Source: a virus
Virus record (IMG/VR): IMGVR_UViG_3300023179_000029
Coordinates: 1-64,000 of that record
Strand: one strand, 5' to 3'
DNA length: 64,000 nucleotides
The position numbers and the translations under genes were made by a program. Under the pieces are notes generated by a model. That model saw only the letters and a list, made by a program, of their open reading frames with translations, searched no databases and was not told the origin of the DNA. This document shows, one piece after another, positions 49,135 to 58,370 of this stretch; within the stretch, counting starts at the first letter, position 1, and the number at the start of each line of letters is the position of its first letter.

Positions 49135-52100
49135 TTAAACTTTGTTCCAAGTGTTTTGTGCTTTAACCCTAATGGTTATCATATTTGAAATATCGGTGCT
49201 ATCGGCCTGTGGTAAGGGCAACGAAGCCAATTGATTATCGCCAAGTAAGAAATCATTGTTAAAAACTGTACTTGATTCAATCATTAATTCAGGATTTGTA
49301 ATTGTCAACTCATTAATATCACTATTGTTGATGTAAGTAATTGTATATGGATTATCGACAGTCGGCATAGCAGATGGATCGGTTGCAGAAACTGTTGCAA
49401 AATAAGACAATTTTGCATTTAACGATGTTGCTGTAAGCCCAGCCAAAGTGACATCAATAATATTATTTAAATAATGAAATTTTAATTTACCAGAGGTATT
49501 TGAATTAGTTAAATAAAATAAATACGACGTTGGTTGAGTTCCGCCCAAATTGCCTTCGCCAATACTAACCTTTTGCAATGAATATTTTATAGTTTCTCCA
49601 TATTTATTAACTTCAGTCAATCTATTTCGAGGATTGCCATCATCGTCTGTAGAATTAGTTAAATCGTCTTTAGACCATTTAACATTGTCTACTCCACTAG
49701 TGTTGTGAATTACTTGTAAAATATCTGAAAGTTGAATGATAGAACCAAAGTATTGATTATCAAAATAAGATTTTAAACTGGTGACAATATTGTTGTTAAC
49801 AGTTGTTGGATTTTGCCCTTTATCATACATGACCGTAATATCTGGTTTAAAATATCTAATAACAGATTCGTGTACAAGTACATCCGTAGTTACCTGTTTT
49901 GCATTATCGATTGCAGCCTGAAGCGTAACAATATTTCCATTATATGTATAATTTTCAATTGAAAGGGTGTGCTCAGTAGCGTCAAATAATGTGTTAATAT
50001 TACTTTTTGCTAAATGCGCATCAGCAATTGTGGAATTGTCACCTCTAGTAGTCAAAAAGATGCGATTACCAATTTTTTCCCAATAGTAATTGTCTACATC
50101 AGGGGTTGTTGGAATTTGTTCTCCGCCAGAACCAGTGGTGTAACTGTATGAAGTTTTGCAGCGATATGCTCCATCGTTATAGCAAGCGAATGAACTGACC
50201 GTTGCTCCTAATGAATGAGCGGCGATTGTGGTTCCATTTACGCCTCTTGCTAATATTGTGAAAGTATTAGTGGAAAGCGATTTGTAAGAAATTAATTCTT
50301 CGTCAATTAACACAACAAAAGGTTTTGATTGATCGATAGGAACTGGAAATCCGGAACCTGATGTAACTGCAAATGTCGATCCATCACTTGCGGTCGCGGT
50401 TAAATTGGCAGACAAAGTGCTTGTTCCGTATTTTTGCAAAGTGTTAGTAGTCCCAAACCATATTCCCTGATCATTGGAGCTTGATGGTGAATCAATAAAT
50501 GCAAGCCACCCGCTATCTGATGGAGTTGGAGTAGCTGAAGCTTTTTTATAACCAATTTGTTCGCTATCAATAATCAGTTTTCCAAAATCTGGAAAAAGAA
50601 TTGATTCGTTGTATTTAATAATTGTGCCAATACCTGAAACAGAATCTGCACTTGCTCCAATTGACAAAGCTAGTGATGCGCTCGCCCCAGCACTATCTGT
50701 AATATATTGACCACTATACGGTCCCTCATCTGTATCTGTGCTAGACTTTGCTTTAATTTTAATTGCCCACTCAATGCCGTTCCTAGCCCGAATGGTCCCT
50801 CTTAAATCAGTGACATCTTCAACTTCCCAATAATGAACATTTTTAATAAATGTTCCATATTTGGTTGATATAGTATTTGGTAATTCGATAAGTGGCTGAT
50901 TTAAAATTGGCGTATAAACGTGCCCGGGAACTGGACAAGATTGCGTACTGTTTTTTCTTCTAAAATTTTTATAATAAAGGTAATTTGTCGCATCATCTTT
51001 AATAAATTTTTTAACAGGAACATAATTACCCGGCCGAGCCATTACAACATTTGCCAAAACCGCATCAAGGTTATCTACATAAATATCAACGCAATTGAGT
51101 ACTCCTCTTAAATAATCATTTCTTGAAGCAGAAGAAAGGTAAGAATATTCAAAAAATAAAACGTCTTTTGGACTAATTGTTTGAATATTATCTTCGTCAC
51201 CCGTGTAAACATTTGTAAATGTAATATTCGGTTGATAGATAACTGGAGTTGCTGTGCTTAAGGGATTGGAATTAATACCCTTTTGAAATTCTCGATAAGC
51301 GTCTCCTCTGTTTTTAGTAGAGGGGGTAACGTTCATTACAAAGTCGGCATCTTGTGTATATATTGTAATTAAAGAAGTTGTGTCATCAGATACATGGTAA
51401 GGCAAATTATCATAAACAAATTTTGCGTTTGTGTTTGTTGATAACGCGGTGGTATATTCTAAATCATTTCCATTTCCGCTAACATTGTCAGGCAAATCGG
51501 GCACCTGAATGTATTCTGTGTATTTTGACGACGGTCCAATAACTGTTGCTTTTTTCGACAATGTTGATAAAGCTAAAGCTAAATAATTATCCTTGGTCCC
51601 CGCTAGGTTTCTGAATGGCCCGGTAGCAGTAAATCTAGCTTTTAATTGATCATCAGATTCTTTATTAGTCCCTCCAACGATTGGAGCTTCGTTATTAATG
51701 CTGACAATGCTCCCGATGGCGGCTCCGTTCCAATCGGTGATTGTATTAGCGGGAACATTTCCTTTTTCTCCGGACTCAATGCATTCAATTGGCACAATGA
51801 CATCCTTGGTACCGGCAGCCATAATAACTGATCGGTTACTGATAAAAGTTACATCTGACCCATTGTTTACAGCTTTGGCTAAAAATTGTGTACCGGCAGG
51901 AATTCTCAATGGCGCATCGGCGTTTGTATTTCTAGATAATTTAAGAAATCCACTGGCCTTTGTGCCGACTTGTCGACCAAAACCAAAAAGGCCAAGCATA
52001 TTGTCAAGATCGGCGCCCACTTTTGCGTCAATATCAAGACCACCATTTAGAATATTTAAATCAATTTGATTTTCAGCAATGGCTTGCGCGACCGCTTCAA

Positions 52101-52200
52101 TAATTCTACGCTCAGGAGTTCCCTCAATGAGAGACATTGAGGGGACCTTAAATCTAAGGTCATTAATAATATTATCAATAATTTGCTGTTGCGTTGCCAT
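49135..52200 (-). CDS. baseplate assembly protein J-like wedge
   Basis: 1021 aa, longer than P2 gpJ. The N-terminal 250 residues hold the gpJ signature: GTPERRIIEAVAQAIAENQ, LDNMLGLFGFGRQVGTKASG, FLKLSRN...IPAGTQF, the GNVPANTIT turn, and VGGTNKESDDQLKARF. The insertion in the second half, including repeated beta units (ATASDGSTFAVTSGSGFPV and DEELISYKSL), looks acquired. The C-terminal domain returns to gpJ-like (VLVHESVIRYFKPDITVMY). It forms the wedges of the contractile baseplate. Its end is 1 nt from the start of the gp25-like gene's neighbour. Confidence 0.85.
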   Translation of the reverse strand: MATQQQIIDNIINDLRFKVPSMSLIEGTPERRIIEAVAQAIAENQIDLNILNGGLDIDAKVGADLDNMLGLFGFGRQVGTKASGFLKLSRNTNADAPLRIPAGTQFLAKAVNNGSDVTFISNRSVIMAAGTKDVIVPIECIESGEKGNVPANTITDWNGAAIGSIVSINNEAPIVGGTNKESDDQLKARFTATGPFRNLAGTKDNYLALALSTLSKKATVIGPSSKYTEYIQVPDLPDNVSGNGNDLEYTTALSTNTNAKFVYDNLPYHVSDDTTSLITIYTQDADFVMNVTPSTKNRGDAYREFQKGINSNPLSTATPVIYQPNITFTNVYTGDEDNIQTISPKDVLFFEYSYLSSASRNDYLRGVLNCVDIYVDNLDAVLANVVMARPGNYVPVKKFIKDDATNYLYYKNFRRKNSTQSCPVPGHVYTPILNQPLIELPNTISTKYGTFIKNVHYWEVEDVTDLRGTIRARNGIEWAIKIKAKSSTDTDEGPYSGQYITDSAGASASLALSIGASADSVSGIGTIIKYNESILFPDFGKLIIDSEQIGYKKASATPTPSDSGWLAFIDSPSSSNDQGIWFGTTNTLQKYGTSTLSANLTATASDGSTFAVTSGSGFPVPIDQSKPFVVLIDEELISYKSLSTNTFTILARGVNGTTIAAHSLGATVSSFACYNDGAYRCKTSYSYTTGSGGEQIPTTPDVDNYYWEKIGNRIFLTTRGDNSTIADAHLAKSNINTLFDATEHTLSIENYTYNGNIVTLQAAIDNAKQVTTDVLVHESVIRYFKPDITVMYDKGQNPTTVNNNIVTSLKSYFDNQYFGSIIQLSDILQVIHNTSGVDNVKWSKDDLTNSTDDDGNPRNRLTEVNKYGETIKYSLQKVSIGEGNLGGTQPTSYLFYLTNSNTSGKLKFHYLNNIIDVTLAGLTATSLNAKLSYFATVSATDPSAMPTVDNPYTITYINNSDINELTITNPELMIESSTVFNNDFLLGDNQLASLPLPQADSTDISNMITIRVKAQNTWNKV

Positions 52201-52664
52201 TATAAACCTAATATAATTTCAATTGTTTCAATAGACCCAGAAGCGCTTTTTAAATGCACTTTTACATCTAATTTATCTAAATTTTGTTTAATATCAATAG
52301 CTTCAATTCCGGCCAAAACCTCTCCCTTGGTCAAAGATTGGGAGTTATATTTCATTTTGTCAGCTTTCGCTCTAGCCAATTGTCTGGATTGATAATTTCC
52401 TACAATTCTTAAAATTTCAGACCTTACTCTTAAATCTACCATTGATAAGTCGGTATCGCCAATAATACTTTCGTAAATGACTCCATCAGAGTTTACGCCT
52501 CCATCAATTAACGAACCGTATGAAGGGTTGTTTAAATCAGATCCCATAGGTTGTTTTAACTCAAGAGTTAAATCTTGAATCATTTTGTTTTCGTTATCGA
52601 CGGTTTCTAAACCTTTTGGACCAATTGCTAAATCTCCATTTTGTAATTTTAAACTCCAAGTCAT
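52200..52664 (-). CDS. baseplate wedge protein, gp25/gpW-like
   Basis: 154 aa. LKLQNGDLAIGPKGLETV and MIQDLTLELKQPMGSDLNNP, then YGSLIDGG, match the T4 gp25/P2 gpW lysozyme-like wedge family. LRVRSEILRIVGNYQSRQLARAKADK follows. It initiates sheath polymerisation at the baseplate. The next gene encodes gpJ, as in P2-type clusters. Start codon overlap with the gpJ gene is 1 nt at its stop. Confidence 0.85.
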   Translation of the reverse strand: MTWSLKLQNGDLAIGPKGLETVDNENKMIQDLTLELKQPMGSDLNNPSYGSLIDGGVNSDGVIYESIIGDTDLSMVDLRVRSEILRIVGNYQSRQLARAKADKMKYNSQSLTKGEVLAGIEAIDIKQNLDKLDVKVHLKSASGSIETIEIILGL

Positions 52665-52703
52665 CCTATTAATTAACCTGTCGGAATATAATGTTCGGGA
52701 GTA

Positions 52704-54491
52704 TTATGGAATTAAAACTGTTAAAGTAATTTTTAAAGTACCGTAGCCAACAAAATTGTCACTTGTCGGATTCCAAATCCAGTAAAACAAATTTCCGCTT
52801 ACGTTTTTGCCTGCTCCGCAAAGAAGTGGAAAAGTTCCGGCTAATCTAAAATATTGAGCGCCATAATTAGCACTATTTGAAATAGGATCATATTCGTCAG
52901 GAGGATTGAAACCTCCGGAGTTATCATAATGTCCGCCTGCTAAACCTCTGGGAAAAGTTACAAAACCCGAAGTTGTCGTTCCAATGCTTAAAGGAATTGT
53001 TAATTCATAATATCGACAAATATCACTTGCACCGCTTGGATCAAAATCAACTTTTCGCCATATAGCATTAGATTGTACTCCTTCAACATTATTATTAGGA
53101 TTGGCATCATTTTTATAAGCGGTGCCAACATTTGAACTGTTGCTAGTAACATAAGATTGAGTTGCTAGTGGATTACTAGTTCCCGATCCAATGTAAAAAG
53201 CTCCACCTCTAATGTTTCCACTTCCCGCATCGATGCCGCCATTAGCGGTAACGACGTTTCCTCCGCTGGTATTTAATCCGCCAGTTGTTATCCCTTGAGT
53301 AGATGTAAAATCATTAGTTGTAATTGTTCCTTGAAAATTTGCATTACCGTTACTGGCATATAAATGAATCTTGTTAGTTTCCCCATTTTTAAGATAAACA
53401 TCTCCTTGAAAAGAGGCTGATCCATCATTTCCTTCAAGGTGAATCGTGTTACTGGCTCCATTTTTAAGATAAACATCTCCTTGAAAAGAGGCTGATCCAT
53501 CATTTCCTTCAAGGTGAATCGTGTTACTGGCTCCAACGTACATGTCATTTGTCGCTTTAACATAGTTACTAGCCGTAATGTTTCCACTCGCGCTAATATT
53601 GGTTGTGTCAATGTTACTAATATTGAGATCATTTGCAGAAATGTCACCGTAAATTGTAACACTGTCGTCAATTACTAATTGATCATTAATTTGAATTTTT
53701 GGTGTTTTATAAAATGTTATCGATGCCGTATTTGAAGCACCAATAAAAATTTCGCCTGCAACCGTAGAACTTGTATTTTCACTTGTTGAACTATTAAGAC
53801 GAATAGACGCTAAAGATTTAAATTCTATTGTTCCTTGTTTTGAAAATTGAATTAAACCATTGTTATCAAATACGATTGAAGATTTTTTAGCAAGTGCTTC
53901 TGGCGTTAAATCAGTCGGGTTTGCAGCAGCAAGGTTGATTTTGCCGGTTCCACCGTCTAAAATGATATATCTTGAATTTTGTGTTTCAATTAATTCCAAA
54001 CGTCCAGTGCCAAGGGTACCAGTTTGAGAAGTTGTAGAAATTTGAGCGCCACTTTCCAAAATCACTTTTTCAGTCACGCTAAGGCTATTAATTTTTAAAT
54101 CAATGCTTGGTTGCCAAGTTTCATCTATATAAGACAAAAGGGCATTATTGGCAGCATTTGTATCGTCAGTAATCACAACCGATTTGCCAGTAGGCGTTTT
54201 AACTACATCTGCTGCAATTTTACCGTGCCCGGGAGCAAGATCGTTAATTTTAACATCATCGGTGCTATCAGCGCGACGATCTAATACCCAAATACCGTTT
54301 GCTTGTTGAATGATCCAACTTTCGCCTACTTTTGGCCAAACAAAAAATTCGCGAGTATCAAAAACCGCAATTTGAACCACTGTTTGATCTTTTAAAGCTG
54401 CTTCTATTTTTCTAGTTTTTGGATGAACTGTAGTAATAGTGCATGCTCTTCGGGATCCATATCCCGGCTTCATATGATCTTGTACAGCCAT
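52704..54491 (-). CDS. baseplate spike or tail-tip protein with OB-like N-terminus
   Basis: 595 aa. The N-terminal 100 residues (CTITTVHPKTRKIEAALKD, VFDTREFFVWPKVGESWII) resemble the OB-fold of spike proteins such as gpV/gp5. The middle is a repeat-rich shaft including two exact 25-residue units (from a 75-bp DNA duplication at 53391-53535) and one diverged unit. A C-terminal beta domain (about 150 residues) ends at FVGYGTLKITLTVLIP. Its place between gp25-like and hub genes suits a spike or a central fibre. Confidence 0.65.
   Translation of the reverse strand: MAVQDHMKPGYGSRRACTITTVHPKTRKIEAALKDQTVVQIAVFDTREFFVWPKVGESWIIQQANGIWVLDRRADSTDDVKINDLAPGHGKIAADVVKTPTGKSVVITDDTNAANNALLSYIDETWQPSIDLKINSLSVTEKVILESGAQISTTSQTGTLGTGRLELIETQNSRYIILDGGTGKINLAAANPTDLTPEALAKKSSIVFDNNGLIQFSKQGTIEFKSLASIRLNSSTSENTSSTVAGEIFIGASNTASITFYKTPKIQINDQLVIDDSVTIYGDISANDLNISNIDTTNISASGNITASNYVKATNDMYVGASNTIHLEGNDGSASFQGDVYLKNGASNTIHLEGNDGSASFQGDVYLKNGETNKIHLYASNGNANFQGTITTNDFTSTQGITTGGLNTSGGNVVTANGGIDAGSGNIRGGAFYIGSGTSNPLATQSYVTSNSSNVGTAYKNDANPNNNVEGVQSNAIWRKVDFDPSGASDICRYYELTIPLSIGTTTSGFVTFPRGLAGGHYDNSGGFNPPDEYDPISNSANYGAQYFRLAGTFPLLCGAGKNVSGNLFYWIWNPTSDNFVGYGTLKITLTVLIP
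53391..53535. repeat. 75-bp direct tandem duplication
   Basis: Units start at 53391 and 53466; they are identical over the 70 nt compared and encode a 25-residue shaft repeat (GASNTIHLEGNDGSASFQ...). A diverged copy lies next to it (53320-53390). The identity at DNA level points to a recent slippage or unequal crossover. Confidence 0.9.
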
Positions 54492-54501
54492 AACCTATCC
54501 T

Positions 54502-55998
54502 TTAATATGCGCCTTTAGGAGCGCCAATTTCATCTGAACTTGGATTATCCCAAGCTCTAATCATTCCTGCGTGAACCCAAGATTTATTTGGATTATTTGG
54601 ATTACCCGAGGCGTCTTTTGTAGCAGCGGGCGCACTCAATTCGGCCGTAGTTGTAAACCCAGATTCATAAGATCCATTATGCACAACCCGTTCAATATAA
54701 CATTGCAATCCATGCTCTTCAAATTCAACAATCCCGCCGGGATAAAGTTCTGGCATAAAAGTAAATTCAAATGTTGTTTTAAATTGTTTGGCCCACATAT
54801 AACAAAACCTTTGATAAGCCAAAAAGGTTTCATAAATTGGCGACCTAATTGCCGCCACCTCTTCAGTCAACGGTCTAGCTCCATATTTTTGAAGAAATTT
54901 GATCGCATCTTCTTTTTTCTGCAAACTGGGCTTAGTAGAATCCATACCAGATTCGCTTGAAGAAGTTGATGGGCCGTTAACAAAATCTGCCATAAATGCA
55001 TTAAATACATTAATCACTCCGGCCGTATTAATCCTATCAATATAATCAATAGTTCCGTATCCAATTCCGCTTTCACTTCCCATTGTGTCACCAACTACAT
55101 ACATATGAGTAACTAATTCATCATCAGATAAATCGATTTTTCCATCCATGATTTCGATATCTTTAATGACCCAATATGCGGTTTTACCAAGTCCACCAAA
55201 ATAATCTGGGTAAAATGCGTAAAAATCGCCGTTAGGAAGAGACATAAATTCTCTTAAAGACCCGGCCGCAATTTGTTCTACGAATGGAAGAAGCGGTTTA
55301 TCATTAAGAAGACTCCTCTGCCCAGTGAGCAGAATTGCCTCTTTCATTTCCATAATGCTTGGCAATGTAAAATAGGAAGAAAATGCTGCGGCAGTAGCTA
55401 TTTCTCCGGGCGTTTTGCCACTGCCAGCTCCACCCGAACTCGGATCTGGGACTTGTGTTCCATCGACCTTTTCACCATAAATAGACGTATACAACGATGC
55501 CTCTCCGGCAAGTTCGTTATCAATTCCGCCGTTTGCACTAGATCCAAGGGCAACTCTAACATAGGCGACATCAGAACCGACTTCTCCAATAATATTGCCA
55601 GCGGTTACTCCAGCAAGATCAAAATTACGAGGTGGATCAATTTTTACCGGATTGTTGTTTTTATCAAAAGCAGTATAAATAACTTGATCGATCTCTACCT
55701 TTGCTTTTGAATTATGATCCGATGTATATACCAAAGGATTTGTTAAAGTTAAAGAAATACTCTTTGTTGAAGACGATCCATTATATTCTTGATACTCATA
55801 GCCCGTTCCAACAACCCCGTCGTACATTGCAAGTAAATGGTGGGAGCCATTATTTGTTGTATATGTTGACGCCCCGGCTCTGCCCAAACCAAATGATGGT
55901 TTTACACCAGATCCTTTTGGAAATGGATAAATTGTTCTAGCATCCTTACTATTTGGCGCTTTTGTTCTTAATCTTCCTTTTAAATTAGAAATTGCCAT
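54502..55998 (-). CDS. hub partner protein; degenerate M23-like N-terminal domain
   Basis: 498 aa. The C-terminal half (AYWVIKDIEIMDGKIDLSDD, then FEFTFMPELYPGGIVEF and GLQCYIERVVHNGSYESGF) resembles the second part of gpD/XkdQ-type hub proteins. Residues 30-190 recall an M23 peptidase in outline (HHLLAMYDGVVGTGYEYQEY, GVTAGNIIGEVGSDVAYV), but the metal ligands HxxxD and HxH are not seen, so enzyme activity is unlikely. It follows the three hub paralogues and may supply the ring half that they lack. Confidence 0.6.
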   Translation of the reverse strand: MAISNLKGRLRTKAPNSKDARTIYPFPKGSGVKPSFGLGRAGASTYTTNNGSHHLLAMYDGVVGTGYEYQEYNGSSSTKSISLTLTNPLVYTSDHNSKAKVEIDQVIYTAFDKNNNPVKIDPPRNFDLAGVTAGNIIGEVGSDVAYVRVALGSSANGGIDNELAGEASLYTSIYGEKVDGTQVPDPSSGGAGSGKTPGEIATAAAFSSYFTLPSIMEMKEAILLTGQRSLLNDKPLLPFVEQIAAGSLREFMSLPNGDFYAFYPDYFGGLGKTAYWVIKDIEIMDGKIDLSDDELVTHMYVVGDTMGSESGIGYGTIDYIDRINTAGVINVFNAFMADFVNGPSTSSSESGMDSTKPSLQKKEDAIKFLQKYGARPLTEEVAAIRSPIYETFLAYQRFCYMWAKQFKTTFEFTFMPELYPGGIVEFEEHGLQCYIERVVHNGSYESGFTTTAELSAPAATKDASGNPNNPNKSWVHAGMIRAWDNPSSDEIGAPKGAY

Positions 55999-56023
55999 TT
56001 AACTAACCTTTCGATCTTTATAA

Positions 56024-57205
56024 TTAATTGGTGGGTTCTTTACCATTGTATCGTTTATACAAACCATAAATGGCTTTTGCTGCTTCTTCCGCATCAGTAA
56101 CAAAGTCACCAGATGTTCCAACATATCTACTTTTTACGGGACCGAGATTGGTATTTCCGGGGTATTTATAAGTTAAACCAAAATTTGGGGTCTTTGCATA
56201 ATTTCCTTTGTATTTACCAAATTCACTTTCATGACCATATACTCCCCATAAAACGGTAAAAGGAATTTTCCATTTTTTGGCCTTTTCTGCAATGACCTTT
56301 CGATCATTTGGATTACCGCCATTCGCGCCGTTGCTCAATGCTTTTCTATAAACCTGTTCAGCATCATATTTTCCATCAGAATAATGGTTAACTGTCGATA
56401 TCCAATCAGAGCCTATATTTTTAACAGCGTTATCGCCCGAACCTTCACCAGAATTATTTGAACTTTGATCGTTATTGGCATAAGTTGAATTACCATATTT
56501 GGAAGCACCAATAATATTATTTAAATATTGATGAAATTCTTTAATAGAAGACGCGCTTTCTTTTGCCGCATCAGCGTATAATTTCCTAACAATTTCTGAA
56601 ATTTGTTCGCCCGGCAGTTCTTGAATATAAATATTATCACCGTTCCAACCTCCAATTTCAGTTAAAATTGAATAAAGTAAATTACCAATACTAGTGTCGT
56701 TTAAACCAGTCGTTTTGCGGGCTTCTTTTTCAGGGCTTAATGCCGTACCGTCAAGTGTCACTCCCCAACCATGTGCATCCATAAATGCTCTTACAAAAGG
56801 CAAAGCGGGGTCCCAGTATGTGTATTGCAATCTTTTAAGCGTACAAGAAGCATCTATGGCAACTATGCCCGGCAATAATTGCACATGCGGCGTTGTATCG
56901 CAATACCCCGTAAATACCTGAATGGGACGACCTTTTAATCTGGTCATTGTAATTGTAATCGGATCCATGGGATGAAACATTGGGCGAATGGATCCATCGC
57001 TTCCAATATGTTCTGTAAACATTGATCTTATTTGACCACTTGTTTCATCTGAAATTCTAGGATTTCTAAATTCGATTCTTGCATAGCTAGTTGCATTAAT
57101 CCTACGATCAACTTGTACATCCGTGATGTAAGGACTTAAATCAAAGACGCCCGAATCGGATTTAATCCAAACATTAACTGATGGTGAATAAACTAATCTC
57201 TTCAT
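56024..57205 (-). CDS. tail hub paralogue C with lysozyme-like domain
   Basis: 393 aa. Residues 1-235 (MKRLVYSPSVNVWIKSDSG ... IIGASKYG) are shared with the two genes upstream and look like the N-terminal domain of gpD/XkdQ hub proteins. After a Ser/Asn-rich linker, the C-terminal 130 residues (KWKIPFTVLWGVYGHESEFG with a candidate catalytic Glu in HESEF) form a lysozyme/glucosaminidase-like domain. It should cut the glycan strand during DNA delivery. It is the last of three adjacent paralogues, 6 nt after the second. Confidence 0.78.
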   Translation of the reverse strand: MKRLVYSPSVNVWIKSDSGVFDLSPYITDVQVDRRINATSYARIEFRNPRISDETSGQIRSMFTEHIGSDGSIRPMFHPMDPITITMTRLKGRPIQVFTGYCDTTPHVQLLPGIVAIDASCTLKRLQYTYWDPALPFVRAFMDAHGWGVTLDGTALSPEKEARKTTGLNDTSIGNLLYSILTEIGGWNGDNIYIQELPGEQISEIVRKLYADAAKESASSIKEFHQYLNNIIGASKYGNSTYANNDQSSNNSGEGSGDNAVKNIGSDWISTVNHYSDGKYDAEQVYRKALSNGANGGNPNDRKVIAEKAKKWKIPFTVLWGVYGHESEFGKYKGNYAKTPNFGLTYKYPGNTNLGPVKSRYVGTSGDFVTDAEEAAKAIYGLYKRYNGKEPTN

Positions 57206-57211
57206 TTTATT

Positions 57212-58369
57212 TTAAACCGGTGATGCTATGCCAAGTTCTTTGCAAATTTTGCGAACGTAAGCAATAGTTTCATTAATTGTTTTCCATGAACCATTATCTG
57301 CTCTTACAGGGCCAGCGTTATAGGCCGCTAAAGACAGCGGAATGTCCCCATTATATTTTTTCAAATATGTTTTGAATTCTATTACTCCAGCGTCAATGTT
57401 TTTAGCATTGTCTGTACGAATTTCATTTGCACTATATCCACTTTGCTCTTCTACAAATTGAGGCATTAGCTGCATCAGCCCAACTGCCCCCGCGCCCGAT
57501 CCCGCATTTGGATTGAAATCAGATTCTGCTCTAATGATTGCGCGGATAATATTTGGATCAACCCCATGTTTTCTACAAGCTTGGGATATTAATCGCTCTA
57601 CCCAATCCGGACCTCGGCTACCAGATTTAGTTTTTTCAGTAGACACGGGGCTGCCGGTATCTGGCTCGCTTCCACCGGCCGAACCATATGCAGAGGCTCC
57701 AATTATTTGATGCAAAAATTCATGAAATTCTTTAATAGATGATGCATTCTCTTTTGCTGTGTCACTATATAATTTTTTAACGATTTCTGAAATCTGTTCA
57801 CTTGGTAATTCTTGAATATAAATATTTTTATCGTTCCAACCGCCAATTTCTTTTAAAATTTGATGTAATAAATAACCGATGCTGCCATCGTGTAATGAAC
57901 CATTGAAGCGATTATCTGTATTAAATGCAGTCCCTTCCGCAGTGACCGACCATCCCGTTTTATTCATAAAATCTCTGACAAAGGGCAAAGCGGGGTCCCA
58001 GTATGTATACTGAAGCCTTTTTAAAGTACAGGAGGCAGTAAGTTCAGCGTTACCCGGTAATAGTTGAACGTATGGCGTTGTGTCGCAATATCCGGTAAAT
58101 ACCTGAATGGGCCTGCCCTTAAGACGAGTTAAGGTGATAATGATCGGGTCCATTGGGTGAAACATTGGACCAATAGAGCCATTGATTTCATGTTCTGTAA
58201 AAAGCATTTTATTGTCGACTTTAGGATTTCTAAATTGAATGCGGGCATAACTGGTCGCATTAATTCTACGATCAATGTTAAATCCTATAATATAGGGACT
58301 TAAATCAAAAACACCTGAATCCGATTTAATCCAAACATTTATAGAAGGAGAATAAACGAGTCTTTTCAT
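57212..58369 (-). CDS. tail hub paralogue B with SLT transglycosylase domain
   Basis: 385 aa. The N-terminal 225 residues match paralogues A and C. The C-terminal domain is a clear lytic transglycosylase (SLT): IIRAESDFNPNAGS with catalytic Glu, GAVGLMQLMP, and LAAYNAGP. It would open glycan strands as the tail crosses the wall. It begins 1 nt after paralogue A and ends 6 nt before paralogue C. Confidence 0.9.
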   Translation of the reverse strand: MKRLVYSPSINVWIKSDSGVFDLSPYIIGFNIDRRINATSYARIQFRNPKVDNKMLFTEHEINGSIGPMFHPMDPIIITLTRLKGRPIQVFTGYCDTTPYVQLLPGNAELTASCTLKRLQYTYWDPALPFVRDFMNKTGWSVTAEGTAFNTDNRFNGSLHDGSIGYLLHQILKEIGGWNDKNIYIQELPSEQISEIVKKLYSDTAKENASSIKEFHEFLHQIIGASAYGSAGGSEPDTGSPVSTEKTKSGSRGPDWVERLISQACRKHGVDPNIIRAIIRAESDFNPNAGSGAGAVGLMQLMPQFVEEQSGYSANEIRTDNAKNIDAGVIEFKTYLKKYNGDIPLSLAAYNAGPVRADNGSWKTINETIAYVRKICKELGIASPV

Positions 58370-58370
58370 T

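Noticed and set aside
53320-53545. CRISPR-like repeats
   Set aside because: The repeats are contiguous and in frame, without spacers; they encode a fibre shaft.
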